NCBI GenBank assembly: GCA_018902385.1 | Contig: JABSSW010000034.1 | Span: 372,001-436,000, forward strand | Direction: 5' to 3' | Source: Physcia stellaris | Lineage: Eukaryota; Ascomycota; Lecanoromycetes; Caliciales; Physciaceae | Length of the DNA: 64,000 bases | Translations under genes and position numbers: made by a program | Part shown: one piece after another, positions 1-9,843 of the stretch | How the letters are laid out: every line of letters begins with the position of its first letter | How positions within the stretch are numbered: position 1 is the first letter of the stretch | The notes under the pieces: model-generated | What the model was told of the DNA's origin: nothing | The model's database searches: none | What the model saw: the letters and a program-made list of their open reading frames with translations, nothing else

Positions 1-625
1 CGCGTGCATCCTTCTTCCCGGTTCTCCATGATATCTTGCCCTGGAATTGGCTGGCCCACTTGGATACTGGTTGTATGTTGCTCTCCTAGCTGACTTAGTG
101 CTGCTTTCTTCGACGTCCTTTGCTCCTGCACATATTGCAAGGCTATCAAGCTTCCGATTACGTGTACCGTGGCGGTCTGCGATGAAAAATACACAAGATA
201 ATAGTATTTATAACAACAGCGATCTGGAATCCGTCCAGGTAGCCCCAAGCGACGTTGTATGTCGTGCTTTCGTCCCATTTATAGGTGCATGGGCTGAAGT
301 GATTACTGAGAAACAACTATATACGACTAGCTTCCGGACTGGGCTTGACGTAATGCTCATCAAAGGCTGGCAAACCAAGATCCACTCTCTCAGGTGTCTC
401 GTAAAGCTTGGGTGGATAACAGCATCTTTTGTCTCCTCATTGTCTCCATTTCCTACAAGCATCACTGTGAGTAAAAGAAGCATCACTCTGAGAAAATGAA
501 GCATCAATGTGAGAGGATGAGAAACTCCTTGTGGACTCAATGGCACTTCTAATGTCAAGATTAATCCTGATAAAAGTAGCAATGAGGATTCGTCAGAACG
601 AGGTCGAGGCGGAAAAGGTGTCGAT
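1..625. other. intergenic, no supported gene
   Basis: Only short open frames on both strands are present, and none has recognisable domains or fungal-style splice structure. A 21-bp tandem repeat (listed separately) lies inside. The left edge may hold the end of a gene whose body lies outside the window, but I cannot support one. Confidence 0.5.
457..519. repeat. 21-bp tandem repeat, three copies
   Basis: Three consecutive copies start at 457, 478 and 499. Each begins AAGCATCA and continues with a TGTGAG or CTGAGA stretch; copies differ at a few positions. Because 21 is a multiple of three, any frame through it reads as a 7-residue repeat, which explains the leucine-rich shadow frame on the minus strand. 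Confidence 0.75.
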
Positions 626-1627
626 TTAAAGTTGCGATCCTTTTGGCTTTCTCAGTTTTTGAATTTCTTTACGAATCGCATGAATATCTCTCGTGTCGGC
701 GACGTTATTATTATCAAGTATTATTCGCTTGATCTTGGCGTATTCGGTGTGTTTTAAGAACGGGTCTTCCTCCGATTGCTTGATTCCTGGAAGGGGAACA
801 CTTGCAAGTTCTTCATAGCCTCGATCGATCGATCTCCCGTCCTTGATGATATCAAATCGTTGCATTCCCCCAATGCACAACCGTTCCAAGGGGAATTCCG
901 AAGCCCAGGTCATGTTTTGAAATTTGGTATAGAAATCTCCGATGTCAAATCGTGCTTTCCTGAAAAGGACAAACTCTTTGGGCAATTTACGCAATATGCT
1001 GGGTTTGGCGTTCGCTTCCTTTGTCCAAAGTCTATTATTGCCCAAAATCTGGACATGTAAAGGAACAGGGGTCCGAAGATCGTACGGCCGGAGCTTCACG
1101 AATCCTGCAGAGGCAAATTCGGAGCGTACAGCGTGGACAAATGAGGCTAATAATTCGGTAGAATCAACCACGGGAGCATAAAGCCTGCATAGCTTGCTTG
1201 GTGGTTGGCTATAGCTCTCGAGCCCGGACACAGAGACGCGTAATGGCTTCAATACTCTTGGGCCTGAATCAAGCATCGCGGTCGAATGCAATGTCGTGGA
1301 TTTACTTTTAATGATTTCCGAGAGAGTTCTGTCGAGCATCAAATCTTTCAGAAATTGCGAGACTCTTTTCACCCTGTCCGGTGTTTCCAGTTCAAGATAG
1401 CCAAGAGTGATGCAGTATACACCAGGTGGATTAAATGCCGCTGGATGTATGTTAGCAGCCGTTGTATCTGACATGGCGTGCTGCAGTGATTTTGTGAGCT
1501 GAGGTCTTGATGCCTGAGTTGCAATCGGTATCCGAAGAGCGTGGGTGAAACCATATCTAGCGATGTCGTGTTGAAGGATATCGTCAAGCTTTCTTCCTCC
1601 CAGAATGCCACGACTGTTCTTGAGCAT
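626..1627 (-). CDS. ASCC1/AKAP7-type 2H phosphoesterase-like protein (degenerate motifs)
   Basis: A single-exon, 333-aa protein of the AKAP7 NLS / ASCC1 2H-phosphoesterase-like family. The family order is visible: an N-terminal strand block (THALRIPIAT), the first motif region (VYCITLGYLEL), a central sheet, the second motif region (PLHVQILGN), and the C-terminal stretch ending in LERLCIGGMQRF and GYEELASVPLP. In active family members both motif regions carry H-x-T/S (HLTLG and LHATxxNT). Here the first His is Cys (C-I-T) and the second motif is H-V-Q, so one His and one Thr/Ser are missing. Catalysis is therefore doubtful; an RNA- or protein-binding role is inference. No KH domain, unlike animal ASCC1. 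Start taken as the first ATG of the open frame. Confidence 0.72.
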   Translation of the reverse strand: MLKNSRGILGGRKLDDILQHDIARYGFTHALRIPIATQASRPQLTKSLQHAMSDTTAANIHPAAFNPPGVYCITLGYLELETPDRVKRVSQFLKDLMLDRTLSEIIKSKSTTLHSTAMLDSGPRVLKPLRVSVSGLESYSQPPSKLCRLYAPVVDSTELLASFVHAVRSEFASAGFVKLRPYDLRTPVPLHVQILGNNRLWTKEANAKPSILRKLPKEFVLFRKARFDIGDFYTKFQNMTWASEFPLERLCIGGMQRFDIIKDGRSIDRGYEELASVPLPGIKQSEEDPFLKHTEYAKIKRIILDNNNVADTRDIHAIRKEIQKLRKPKGSQL

Positions 1628-2078
1628 TGTCCACAGTCGTATCTTTTTCCGCTGCGTGATGTTGGTGAGTCGCCGTGTGATTAGCCGCTGCGAGAATATT
1701 TAGATCGATTACTTCACGTTACACAAGTCTACTGCAAGGGGCCCATAGAAGTTTAGCGAGGAACAGCGCGACTTACCACGTTACCGTAGTGATTGCGTGT
1801 TTATTCTCCCATTTATGGATCTTTCATGGACCGAGATACTGGATCTCCTGCTTCTTGTCTGTGGGAAACTGGCCACTTACTGAACATCCAGCACCAAAAT
1901 GCAGTTTATAATTAAATAAATCCCTTTGTTCTCGGAAGCGCAACTCCGCGAAGATTGGGGAGAAAGAGCTATCATCATGTGCAAACTGTATATCACACAC
2001 CTCTTGATGTCTTGGGAATCGTGTTAGGAATCGGTATCCCTCAAGGCCTTGGCAGCACGTGACTAGGTTAATAGGCCA

Positions 2079-2086
2079 AATATGTA
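2079..2086. repeat. 8-bp target-site duplication, left copy
   Basis: AATATGTA immediately left of the GGCTGCCAG terminus. The identical octamer lies directly outside the other terminus at 2666-2673. Confidence 0.8.
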
Positions 2087-2164
2087 GGCTGCCAGTACGC
2101 GCACCCCCATTCCGGTACGTGCACCCTCTATTCCGGTACACGCACCCCCATTCCGGTATGCGCA
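2087..2164 (+). repeat. left terminal inverted repeat with three sub-repeats
   Basis: A 78-bp arm beginning GGCTGCCAG, with three tandem sub-repeats containing ATTCCGGTA. It pairs with 2587-2665. Confidence 0.85.
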
Positions 2165-2586
2165 TCTCTCCGCTCAAATTTTACGACTATATCAGCTTGT
2201 TTGTACATGATGTTGAAATATTCGTGAAATTAACGACGAGTTTTCGAATTTCTTTCACGTTTGTCGCGTCTGTAACGATATTTTGAAACTGAATATTGAA
2301 TTGTATCGTCATCAACGAGTCATCGACTTCAATTGAGCGTCTCGTCGTCATTCGAAAAACGTTTCATCAATATCGCAGTCATATCATGTTTCGAAATCTT
2401 GAATTTTGATCAAATTGATCACATGCAAAAAGCAAACAAACGACAAAAAGACGATTGACAAACGACAAACAAATTTTCAACAAAAAGATTCATTTTGTAT
2501 GACGAAATCGCATTTTGATCGGAGATGAAAGATAAAATTCGAACAACTTCCGGGGCAACTCCGGGTACTATCCCGGGGAAAGGGGG

Positions 2587-2665
2587 TGCGCATACCGGGA
2601 TGGGGGTGCGTGTACCGGAATAGAGGGTGCACGTACCGGAATGGGAGGTGCGCGTACTGGCAGCC
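2587..2665 (-). repeat. right terminal inverted repeat
   Basis: A 79-bp arm. Its reverse complement matches 2087-2164 with one single-base length difference and a couple of substitutions. It ends exactly at CTGGCAGCC, before the duplicated octamer. Confidence 0.85.
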
Positions 2666-2673
2666 AATATGTA
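2666..2673. repeat. 8-bp target-site duplication, right copy
   Basis: AATATGTA directly after CTGGCAGCC; identical to 2079-2086. Confidence 0.8.
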
Positions 2674-2688
2674 AGCCACGGTCGCATG

Positions 2689-3093
2689 CACCGAGGTGCA
2701 CAATTCATGAGAATCCTTGGCATCGAAATTTTTTAATTTTCCCCCTCCCCCAGCGAACATCAAGACTACTTGATATCTTCACAACGAATAATTTTGTTTC
2801 AAAAAATTAAAAATATGTACATTACATCGTTAATAATACGACGATTCAATTTCATGCAATTTAAAATATTATTGAAAATGTTGTAATTAATGAAAAAACA
2901 ACGTTCAAAAGAAAATTTGAATATAAAAATTTAAATTCAATTTAGCGTGTTTTTAACGACGATTAGTGACGCTTGATTGCATTTATCAGAATTATATCAA
3001 AGTTATCGCTAACAAAAAACTGAAACGGCCGGGGCAGGGAAAAAGTTTAAATTTTTCGATGTCAAGAATTTTCATGAATTGTGCACCTCGGTG
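2689..3093. mobile_element. second inverted-repeat element, about 405 bp
   Basis: The left end CACCGAGGTGCACAATTCAT (from 2689) is matched by the reverse complement of the right end (to 3093). Weaker similarity continues inward for about 60 bp (CATCGAAA, then an A/T run, then a C-rich stretch). The interior is very AT-rich and non-coding. No clear target-site duplication is visible, so the outer limits are less secure than for the neighbouring element. It begins only about 15 bp beyond that element's right duplication. Confidence 0.6.
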
Positions 3094-3785
3094 TGTACTG
3101 TACCTAGAAAACATATACACACACCGCACCTCAAGCAATAATGCAATACGATTCAGACTCTAACAAATCGTTACTTCGTTCATCAACTACGCAGACTCAA
3201 AGCTATTATTCCCATACCGGGGAAAAAGTAAATAAAGCACGTCTCAACCATACAAAGGCTCACCCGTCCATGGACTCCTCTGCCTCTTCCATAACTTGAT
3301 CCCACAGGACCCTAAATCTCCATCTCCCTAGCCTAGTCATGCTCCAACTCCATCAAATCACCGGCGTCACATCTTCTTCTTCTGTTTCACTTCCCGGCTT
3401 TTCCTTTGGCATATCATGATGGTCATCTGCGTCGTAGAAGACAGTGGTACCCCCACGACCAATAGCATTAGCAACCCGAACATTCTCCCCCTCAAGGTTC
3501 TGCCCAAGAACGGCCACACGGATCTGGGGTACGACAAAGTGGTTGCTCTCAAGAATTCGACAGATACCGTCAACGAGGCGACAGCAACCGACGTGACAGT
3601 AGGCAAAGTTAATGTTCAGAACGATATGTTGAAGACCGTCCAGGCGCGTGATTAGTTGTAAGCTATTTTCCCAGATCTCAAGAGCCGATTCTTGGTTAGC
3701 CTAGAGGATCGGTACATCAGTGACGTGTAGAGATAATAATTAGAACGACAACTGATGCCAAATTCCAACAAGCGGTGATAATACA

Positions 3786-4834
3786 TCAATTGCCGACCTT
3801 GATGATTCTTGTCCCATGGTCGGCTAATCGTGGGGACACAAGCCGTAACAGCTCGGGTGGATTGTACGCCAGGCTTAGCATGGGATATCTGTTGAAGCCT
3901 GGGCTGATAATATTTGAACTTACCTCATGTAAATCTTTCCTCCGCTGAGCCTCGTTGCCACTACGCCCAAAGTCGTGTTTGATCCATAAGCTGTTGATAG
4001 CATAAACACAATCATGGTAGTCGTTGAATAGCGGCGCGAAATTGAATTCGAGCTTCTTGATCAATCGGCGGGACGAGAAAATGCGAACAGGGGGTGCAGG
4101 ATTCTGCTCTTTTTGTTCGTCAGTAAGTTTTTGCTAAAGAAACAATATCTCATGTTTCCCAAGACTGAATAATCGGAGTTGCATGGTATGTATTCTCCGC
4201 ATAGGCTAGAAATGCTTCGCTAGGTAAGTATGTTCCATGGCTTGGCCAAGTGTACAGCTCCAGCAGCACACTTTTCAGGCTTTGTTTCATGGTCTGGAAT
4301 GGTGCCATTGTATACCTGATACGTCGCCGCCGACATCCGCGTTACGGGCAAGAGGAGCACCGGTCCTTGATGAAGGTGACATGAACAAGGCATCATCTTT
4401 TAAGCTCGTTCAAAGTCGGGTGAGCGGCGATCCGTAAAGGTGCATATCCGTGAAGAGTTGCATCAATTGGAAGCAGACCATGGGATAAGTACGCCATCCG
4501 TTGCCAGATCATGAGACAGGATTTAGGGTAGATTTAGCAAGAAAGACTTACCGCTTAGACCGAATTCGTCGCCGTAAACGAGAAAGCCAGCCAACGAGGC
4601 GCAAGAGAATATGACAAAAGTAGCTCCACAATAGAGGACCTGGGTAGCTTCAGCATTGACCTGCTTGTTGACAAGCATGATGGCGAGGTCAGGCGCCTTG
4701 TAACTTTCCGGCCTCTGCACGTATTCTGGTGGGGACGGTGGCGGGTAGGCATAGGGATGCATCCGTGGATCCTCCAGAAGAAGTTTCTCGAAGACAATAT
4801 CGCGAATTTCGCGTGGAAGAGCCATGAAAGCCAT
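3786..4834 (-). CDS. F-box/2EXR-like fungal protein, structure uncertain
   Basis: Exon 1 (4552-4834) begins MAFMALPREIRDIVFEKLLL, a typical start of the F-box-like/2EXR proteins expanded in filamentous ascomycetes. It continues with LVNKQVNAEATQVLY, the second family signature, then hits a strong GTAAGT donor. A second coding block (about 3786-4108) contains LIKKLEFNFAPLF and AINSLWI, fitting the downstream part of such proteins. Joining 4552-4834 to 3786-4108 is in frame (201 aa) but needs a 443-bp intron, far longer than others here. Either a middle exon is missed or the gene is decaying. A further GTAAGT after LHE could splice out the tail. Substrate-adaptor function is only inferred from the family. 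Confidence 0.45.
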
Positions 4835-5516
4835 TGTCTGCTGGTAGTGTTTCTCCGAAGGAAGATATTCTTGAGAGACCGCACGATTGATTTTAAAGAT
4901 TCCGAGAAGATTGAATTCAAGGCCCGAATGGCCCTTTTTCTGACGCGATGTGATATTACCAAAAATCAACCTGCACTTCCGGCAAGTTCCATCTATCGTA
5001 TCACAAATAATCACTTTACATGTGTTGATGCTCCCGTTCTTTGACACTGGAATGTCAGCCTGCAGCTTAACAATAGTCAATTGCGGACGACATAGCAAGA
5101 TTATCATGGTCTGACAAGGTATCATGGTGCGAGCCGAGCATCATTGCCGTAGCCCAATCTTTTTGTTTGTCAGAACTCGTATCTGGAGCTAGACGTGATA
5201 ATGGGGGATGAAGAAGTTGTTACCATCAGATTCTGCACCAGACGAGGCTAACATCAACGCCCACGGGTGCGCCCAGCTTGAATTGCAGAAAGCGACGCCA
5301 GATAAATAAGTAGCTTTAGCTGCTATGTTGTATATTGTGAATAAAGAATGGCCACCCGACGCCAAATGAGTAGATAGCTGTGGCTGCTATTATTTATTGT
5401 GAGTTAAATTGCCTCCCGATGCAGATGAATTGTTAAGTGGATTGGGGTATCATGGGTAATGTACAGTTAGCTGCAAAGTCCAAGTAGAGACGCTCGCCCA
5501 ATTCATTCGGTCATGG
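4835..5516. other. intergenic, holds a degenerate tandem repeat
   Basis: No supported gene. It lies upstream of the F-box-like gene and downstream of the mitochondrial exchanger-related gene. A roughly 60-bp degenerate tandem repeat occupies 5293-5435. Confidence 0.55.
5293..5435. repeat. degenerate tandem repeat, about 60-64 bp unit
   Basis: Units start at 5293 and 5357 (CGACGCCA) and partially at 5417 (CGATGCAG). Shared blocks are AGTAG.TAGCT.T.GCTGCTAT and ATTGTGA. The third copy is truncated. Confidence 0.65.
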
Positions 5517-6528
5517 TCACCGACCGATCTCACTCTTCTCCTTCGTTGGCCCGGGCTCCACCTTCTCATCCTTAAGCTCTTTCCGTGCCTTAATCTCTTT
5601 CTCGATCTGCCACACGGCACGCTCAACCTCTGGTGCGAGTTCTGGAATTTGTAGGCAGTCAGCGATCATAATGCTATCACTTTGAGATAATAGCATTTCC
5701 TCTGCGGGCTCATCCGATCGTGTATGCGTCGTTTGCGAGCCCGGCCGCGAGGCGGAAGAATCCTTCAGGTCCTGCTGTAGGCTCTTCAATGATACCCCGA
5801 TGCTGTTGACGGCGTATGCGGTATCTAGGACGGAAGATGGTCGCGTTTCAAACAATTTGTTGTTTACAAGGAATTCAATGTGTTCCGACCCACATCGAGC
5901 TACTTTTGGTCAGACTCTGAAGTTATATGTTCTCGATCGACCAACCTCGCCAATGTGACCATGCGCGGAAAACTAGGTAGAAGAAAGGTAAATTCGGTAC
6001 ACTGAAATAGGGAAAGATTAGCCTCGTCTATCAATGTCGCCGATCTCCAGGAGTAAATGGACTTTGCAGTGCTTACACAGGAATTAAGGCACAAGGCGCT
6101 GATAGTGGCATCCCAAGTATGCTTAACCAAAACCATTTCCTGTGAAAGCTCTGCCTCTCATCGCCACCGTACTTCTGTAAAGCCTCTTGCACCGCTTCTT
6201 GCTTCAACAAGCTTTCCGGATATTCAATGCGAGACTTGATTCTCCCCTGCAGCTCTTCATCCTTTCGTTTTGCCGTTAATGGAGGGATACTTTTCAATCC
6301 CCATTCCTCAAATGGCAGCCGCTGGAATAATTTGTTGCCGTATACCGTAACCTTCTTTCGCCAGCCAGTTTTGTACTTTTCCCAGCCCAGCCATGTTTCC
6401 GCGCCCTTTGTTGTTGCCTTCTCGATTGGATTATTGAGCCAAGTAACCTGGCCTGGTGAGGTGGGAATGCGCTTTTGACAATAGATTAAACTTCGCCGTG
6501 TCGAGATTGGCAAGAGGAAAAGCCGCAT
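5517..6528 (-). CDS. mrx19: mitochondrial K+/H+ exchange-related protein (Mit_KHE1 family)
   Basis: Three exons, 6077-6528, 5946-6001 and 5517-5902, sum to 894 nt (297 aa). The start at MRLFLLPISTRRSLIYCQ matches the usual family N-terminus. Diagnostic stretches follow: KATTKGAETWLGWEKYKTGW, LPFEEWGLKSIPPL, and across the junctions NLPFFYLVFRAWSHWR and HIEFLVNNKLF. This is the family of yeast YDL183C/MRX19, a mitochondrial inner-membrane protein linked to K+/H+ exchange. The C-terminus (VERAVWQIEKEIKARKELK) is highly charged. The second intron uses a weak GTTGGT donor, but reading frame and similarity support it. It is divergent from the Srf1-like gene across a 440-bp shared upstream region. 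Confidence 0.85.
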
Positions 6529-6968
6529 CGCATGAAGGGAGGGGGGCCGGGGGTAATAGGGCGAGGATATTTTGGGAGGATGGAAGACGCCCTCAATCTC
6601 GGTCCATGGCATCAAAGGTGGAAAGGATGATGCGTGAACAAGGGGAGACAAAAAGTTGGCGACGACGCGATTGAGGAGCGGAGCCATTCCGCGGTACCTC
6701 CGCTTGGTTCTCGGGGGGTTCCAACTTTCAATCTCTCATCGTCATCCCAATGCACGAGATCATCTGTTTTATTCCCTGCGCAAGCTCTTCTACAGCACCC
6801 TAGTCGCCAATCTTGCGCGAAGATGCGAGATAAAGGGCATATTCTATCGTCAAAAACCTACGGTCACTTGAGGAGGAAAACAGATCCGGGCATAGGCCGA
6901 AGGCGCCTTGTCTGAGACTACCACCCTCATATCCCTATTCATCCCTACACTCCCTACACAGATTCTCC
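6529..6968. promoter_or_regulatory. shared divergent upstream region
   Basis: A 440-bp gap between the start codons of the mitochondrial exchanger-related gene (minus) and the Srf1-like gene (plus), so it must hold both promoters. C/T-rich tracts precede the plus-strand start. No specific site can be assigned. Confidence 0.5.
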
Positions 6969-8253
6969 ATGGCTCCTGGAGACACATTTCGGATACGTGC
7001 GGCCTCATTGCTCCATCCGTTCACTACTGCAAAACCATCAGACGAAGATGCACCGGGCGAAAAATTATCGAGATCCAGGAGGGCTTCCACGGAACCTTAC
7101 CTGAGTGAAAAGCAAGAGGCTGGTGGACACACCGAAGCAAACGACCACGCTGCGTCTGTCTCGCCTGATAGAAGAAATAAACTATCAGTAGACAACCCGG
7201 TAGCGCGAGGCATAGTCCGCTCAGTGCCTGGTAGGTTTTGGCGCCGGATTCGACAAGAGAAGCGGACGTCTCATGGACCTACTGGCTAATAATTGATTCT
7301 AGCGTGGGTGCAGACTCTTGATGAAGATGACGAAGACTCCAATGGGACATCTTACCTCCTTCCTCCTGGCCCACCTCCCGCCCAGGTAGCTCAGCACAAC
7401 CACAGCCCAGCAGTGAAACCAAAAGGCAAGCTCGAGCCTGGTCGACTATATGACTCCCAACGAGAATGGACTCCGCCACTGCCTAGCGCTCAAACACATG
7501 AGATGGCTTCGCGGTGGAGAACGTTCGCCGACGCCTCTGCATATCCAGCGCTGTCAAGTAATGGTGGGATGAAGGTCGATGAGGAATGGCTCGTTCAGAA
7601 CGGTCCCGATTACTCGAGGCCTTGGCTTGCTGATGCAGACGACGAGAACTCTGGTCAAGAAGGAGGCATGTTCTGGAAGTCCAAGCGAAAGGTCTGGTGG
7701 ATCCGCGCTCGAAATACGATCTTGAGAAACCCAATGATACCACTCGTCTTCCGATCGGTGGTGTGGATCTTCTCATTGATTGCCCTGATTCTTGCGGGCT
7801 CCATCCACCACAGAACGCACAAGAATGGCTCTCTGGTCAATACACCGTCCACGATGATAGCAATAATCGTAGACGCAGTAGCCTTGGTGTACATCCTCTA
7901 CATTACCTACGATGAGTACACTGGGAAGCCTCTAGGCCTGCGATCTGCGAGAGCGAAGATGCGCTTAATCTTCCTTGACCTGTTCTTCATCGTCTTCGAC
8001 TCAGCCAACCTAAGTCTGGCCTTTGAAGGGCTCATTGAAAGCAATAACGCATGTGGCAAGGACGGCAATCATGAGATATGCCGGAGGCAGAAGGGTTTAT
8101 CCTCGGTCCTTTTAATCGCATTAATTGCATGGCTGTTGACATTTTCCATTAGTGTGCTCAGGTCAGTCAAATCCTCACAACGTGTTCTGACTATGCTCTG
8201 TAACATGAATTAATGTGCCATACAGAGTTGTTGAGAGGGTAAGCCACCGATAA
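6969..8253 (+). CDS. srf1: Srf1-type phospholipase D regulator, multi-pass membrane protein
   Basis: Exons 6969-7230, 7303-8161 and 8226-8253 total 1149 nt (382 aa). The N-terminal half is polar and probably disordered. Then come the family segment EEWLVQNGPDYSRPWL and four hydrophobic spans: PLVFRSVVWIFSLIALILAG, TMIAIIVDAVALVYILYITY (followed by DEYTGKPLGLRSARAK), LIFLDLFFIVFDSANLSLAF, and VLLIALIAWLLTFSISVL. This pattern matches fungal homologues of yeast Srf1, which activates the phospholipase D Spo14. The last exon is only 28 bp and adds VVERVSHR. The regulatory role is inferred from the family. Confidence 0.78.
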
Positions 8254-8588
8254 GATGAGGAATTACGACCGCATACACGGCGTTCACAGGATTGGCTGCA
8301 CGGGTGCGGGCTGTATGAGAGTAAAGCCAGGAATTGCAGATACCTTTTTGCATGTTCATGGAGCGTTCAAGCGAGCATTAGCATGTTAGCGGTTTGGACA
8401 ACTTCGGCGTACATATACCACTTCGTTTACCTCCAATTCTATTCTTACGGCAAATACATTGGGTATGACGTCGTCACTTACAAGAACCCTCTTGATGAGC
8501 GCATTCATCTTTCTACTTGGCTGTTTGCTACATCTCCAACGACCCATTCTACATCAGAAATCGAAGACTAGCGACCATTTGCTACACC
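8254..8588. other. intergenic, upstream of cupin gene
   Basis: 335 bp with no gene. A CRE-like TGACGTCGTCA lies at about 8466, roughly 120 bp before the cupin start codon. It is the only notable motif. Confidence 0.4.
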
Positions 8589-9319
8589 ATGGCTGCATCC
8601 AAAGCACCATTAACTCTTCTGAAAGATCTTCGGGTCTCATCTCACCAGATCCCCTCGTTCGATCGCATTCCCAATACATCCATACAGAAGAAGCCTCTTC
8701 TCATCTACCATTCAGCTTTTTATCCTGGAACCTCAGCTTCAGTGATGGAGTCACACTTGACTAGTGTAAACGTCGTCGAGCCACAGTGGCGATATACGTA
8801 AGCATGTTTTCTTACTCCAAGACATCTTTGCTCTTATAAATTCTCTTGAGATCCACTAGTCCAACAGCTATGTCTTCGGTCCAAGTCCATTTAGAATTCG
8901 AAATGCTAATTCCGAAACCACGAACAGGATGTACAGGTCAGTCACAGTAGTATCCTTTGCCCATGGGCAGCCTAACAATGAACGTCAGCACATCGCACTT
9001 TCACTCGACATCACACGAGGTCCTCTGTGTCGCCAAAGGCAAAGCAAAGCTGTGCTTCGGACATGAGGACAACCCTAAACGGATAGAGCCCGTAGTGGAG
9101 GAAGGTGATGTGATGGTGGTTCCGGCCGGGGTGTCACACCGACTACTTGAAGATCTGAAAGGTGGTTTTAGCATGGTTGGCAGTTATCCCAAGGGGTGTA
9201 ATTGGGATATGTGTTATGGAAGGGAAGGCGAGGAGGATAAGGTGAAGGGTATCGAGTCACTTGGCTGGTTTGATAGGGATCCGATTTATGGTGACAAAGG
9301 TCCAGCTTTGGATGTTTAG
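8589..9319 (+). CDS. small cupin-domain protein
   Basis: Exons 8589-8797, 8868-8936 and 8989-9319 give 609 nt (202 aa). Splicing restores YVFGPSPFRIRNANSETTNR and STSHFHSTSHEVL across the two junctions. Cupin motif 1 is visible as SHFHSTSHEVLCVAKGKAKL (metal-ligand His residues and Glu), and motif 2 as EEGDVMVVPAGVSHRLL with a further His. The C-terminus ends GWFDRDPIYGDKGPAL, as in the YjlB-like cupins common in fungi and bacteria. The fold predicts a metal-bound beta-barrel; substrate unknown. Probably cytosolic, as there is no signal peptide. Confidence 0.82.
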
Positions 9320-9843
9320 AAGTATGAATCGAACATGAAGTGTGATCTTTGATGTAGCATTCGTAGAGTCGAGGAATAAGGAAGACATTCATCATCCTGA
9401 TTAGGCAATTCCAGATCTAGGGCCAGGGGTGGTGATGCTTGTTTCAGCCTCAAGATGTGGCGCAGGCGTTTTGAGGAAGCCTGGAAAGTTTAGATGCGCG
9501 ATTACCTTATGACACGACTGCCCTTGCACTTTACCGTAGTGACTGTACATCTCCATACTTCACTTTCCCTCCATCACACGCCACTCGTTAGGTTTCGAGT
9601 CAGGCTAGCAAGAGGTCATCAAGTCAAGTAATCCGTCGTTGTTCCTCAGTACTTATACATCAAACCTCGGACCTTCTTCTCTTTACCTACAACGCGCCTT
9701 GCCAACCTTTCATACCAAAGAAGCACACCTTCTTTACCGACTGGGTCTACTGGGAACACACGGATACTGAACACACCAAAGGTCTATCGCGAGCTGTTGC
9801 AACGGAGCTGTGATCTGAGTGCTTGCACTCCGCGTCCTTCAAG
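9320..9843. other. intergenic, cullin upstream region
   Basis: 524 bp holding the cupin 3' end and the cullin promoter/leader. Pyrimidine-rich stretches occur at about 9640-9720. No gene seen. Confidence 0.5.

Larger units (their letters stand above)
2087..2665. mobile_element. non-autonomous inverted-repeat transposon (MITE-like), 579 bp
   Basis: Both ends read GGCTGCCAGTACGCGCAC inward. The left terminal inverted repeat (2087-2164) matches the reverse complement of 2587-2665 with only a few differences. Each arm is built of three direct sub-repeats of about 21-22 bp sharing CACC...ATTCCGGTA. The element is flanked by a perfect 8-bp duplication (AATATGTA). The roughly 420-bp interior is AT-rich and encodes nothing recognisable. 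An 8-bp duplication suits hAT elements; the long arms also resemble Mutator-type or foldback elements. The superfamily is therefore left open. Confidence 0.85.
1628..3785. other. gene-free, AT-rich, repeat-bearing region
   Basis: No supported gene. It contains two adjacent inverted-repeat elements (2087-2665 and 2689-3093, listed separately). The interiors are AT-rich with long A/T runs, which may reflect RIP-like decay but cannot be tested without other copies. Short overlapping frames on both strands at about 3367-3655 have no recognisable features. Confidence 0.6.

Noticed and set aside
47-499. 150-codon plus-strand frame at the left edge
   Set aside because: No recognisable domain. Part of it is the 21-bp tandem repeat, and the minus strand is equally open.
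1770-9545. Shared 12-mer TTACCGTAGTGA near 1779 and 9531
   Set aside because: A single short match between two unrelated gaps; no wider similarity.
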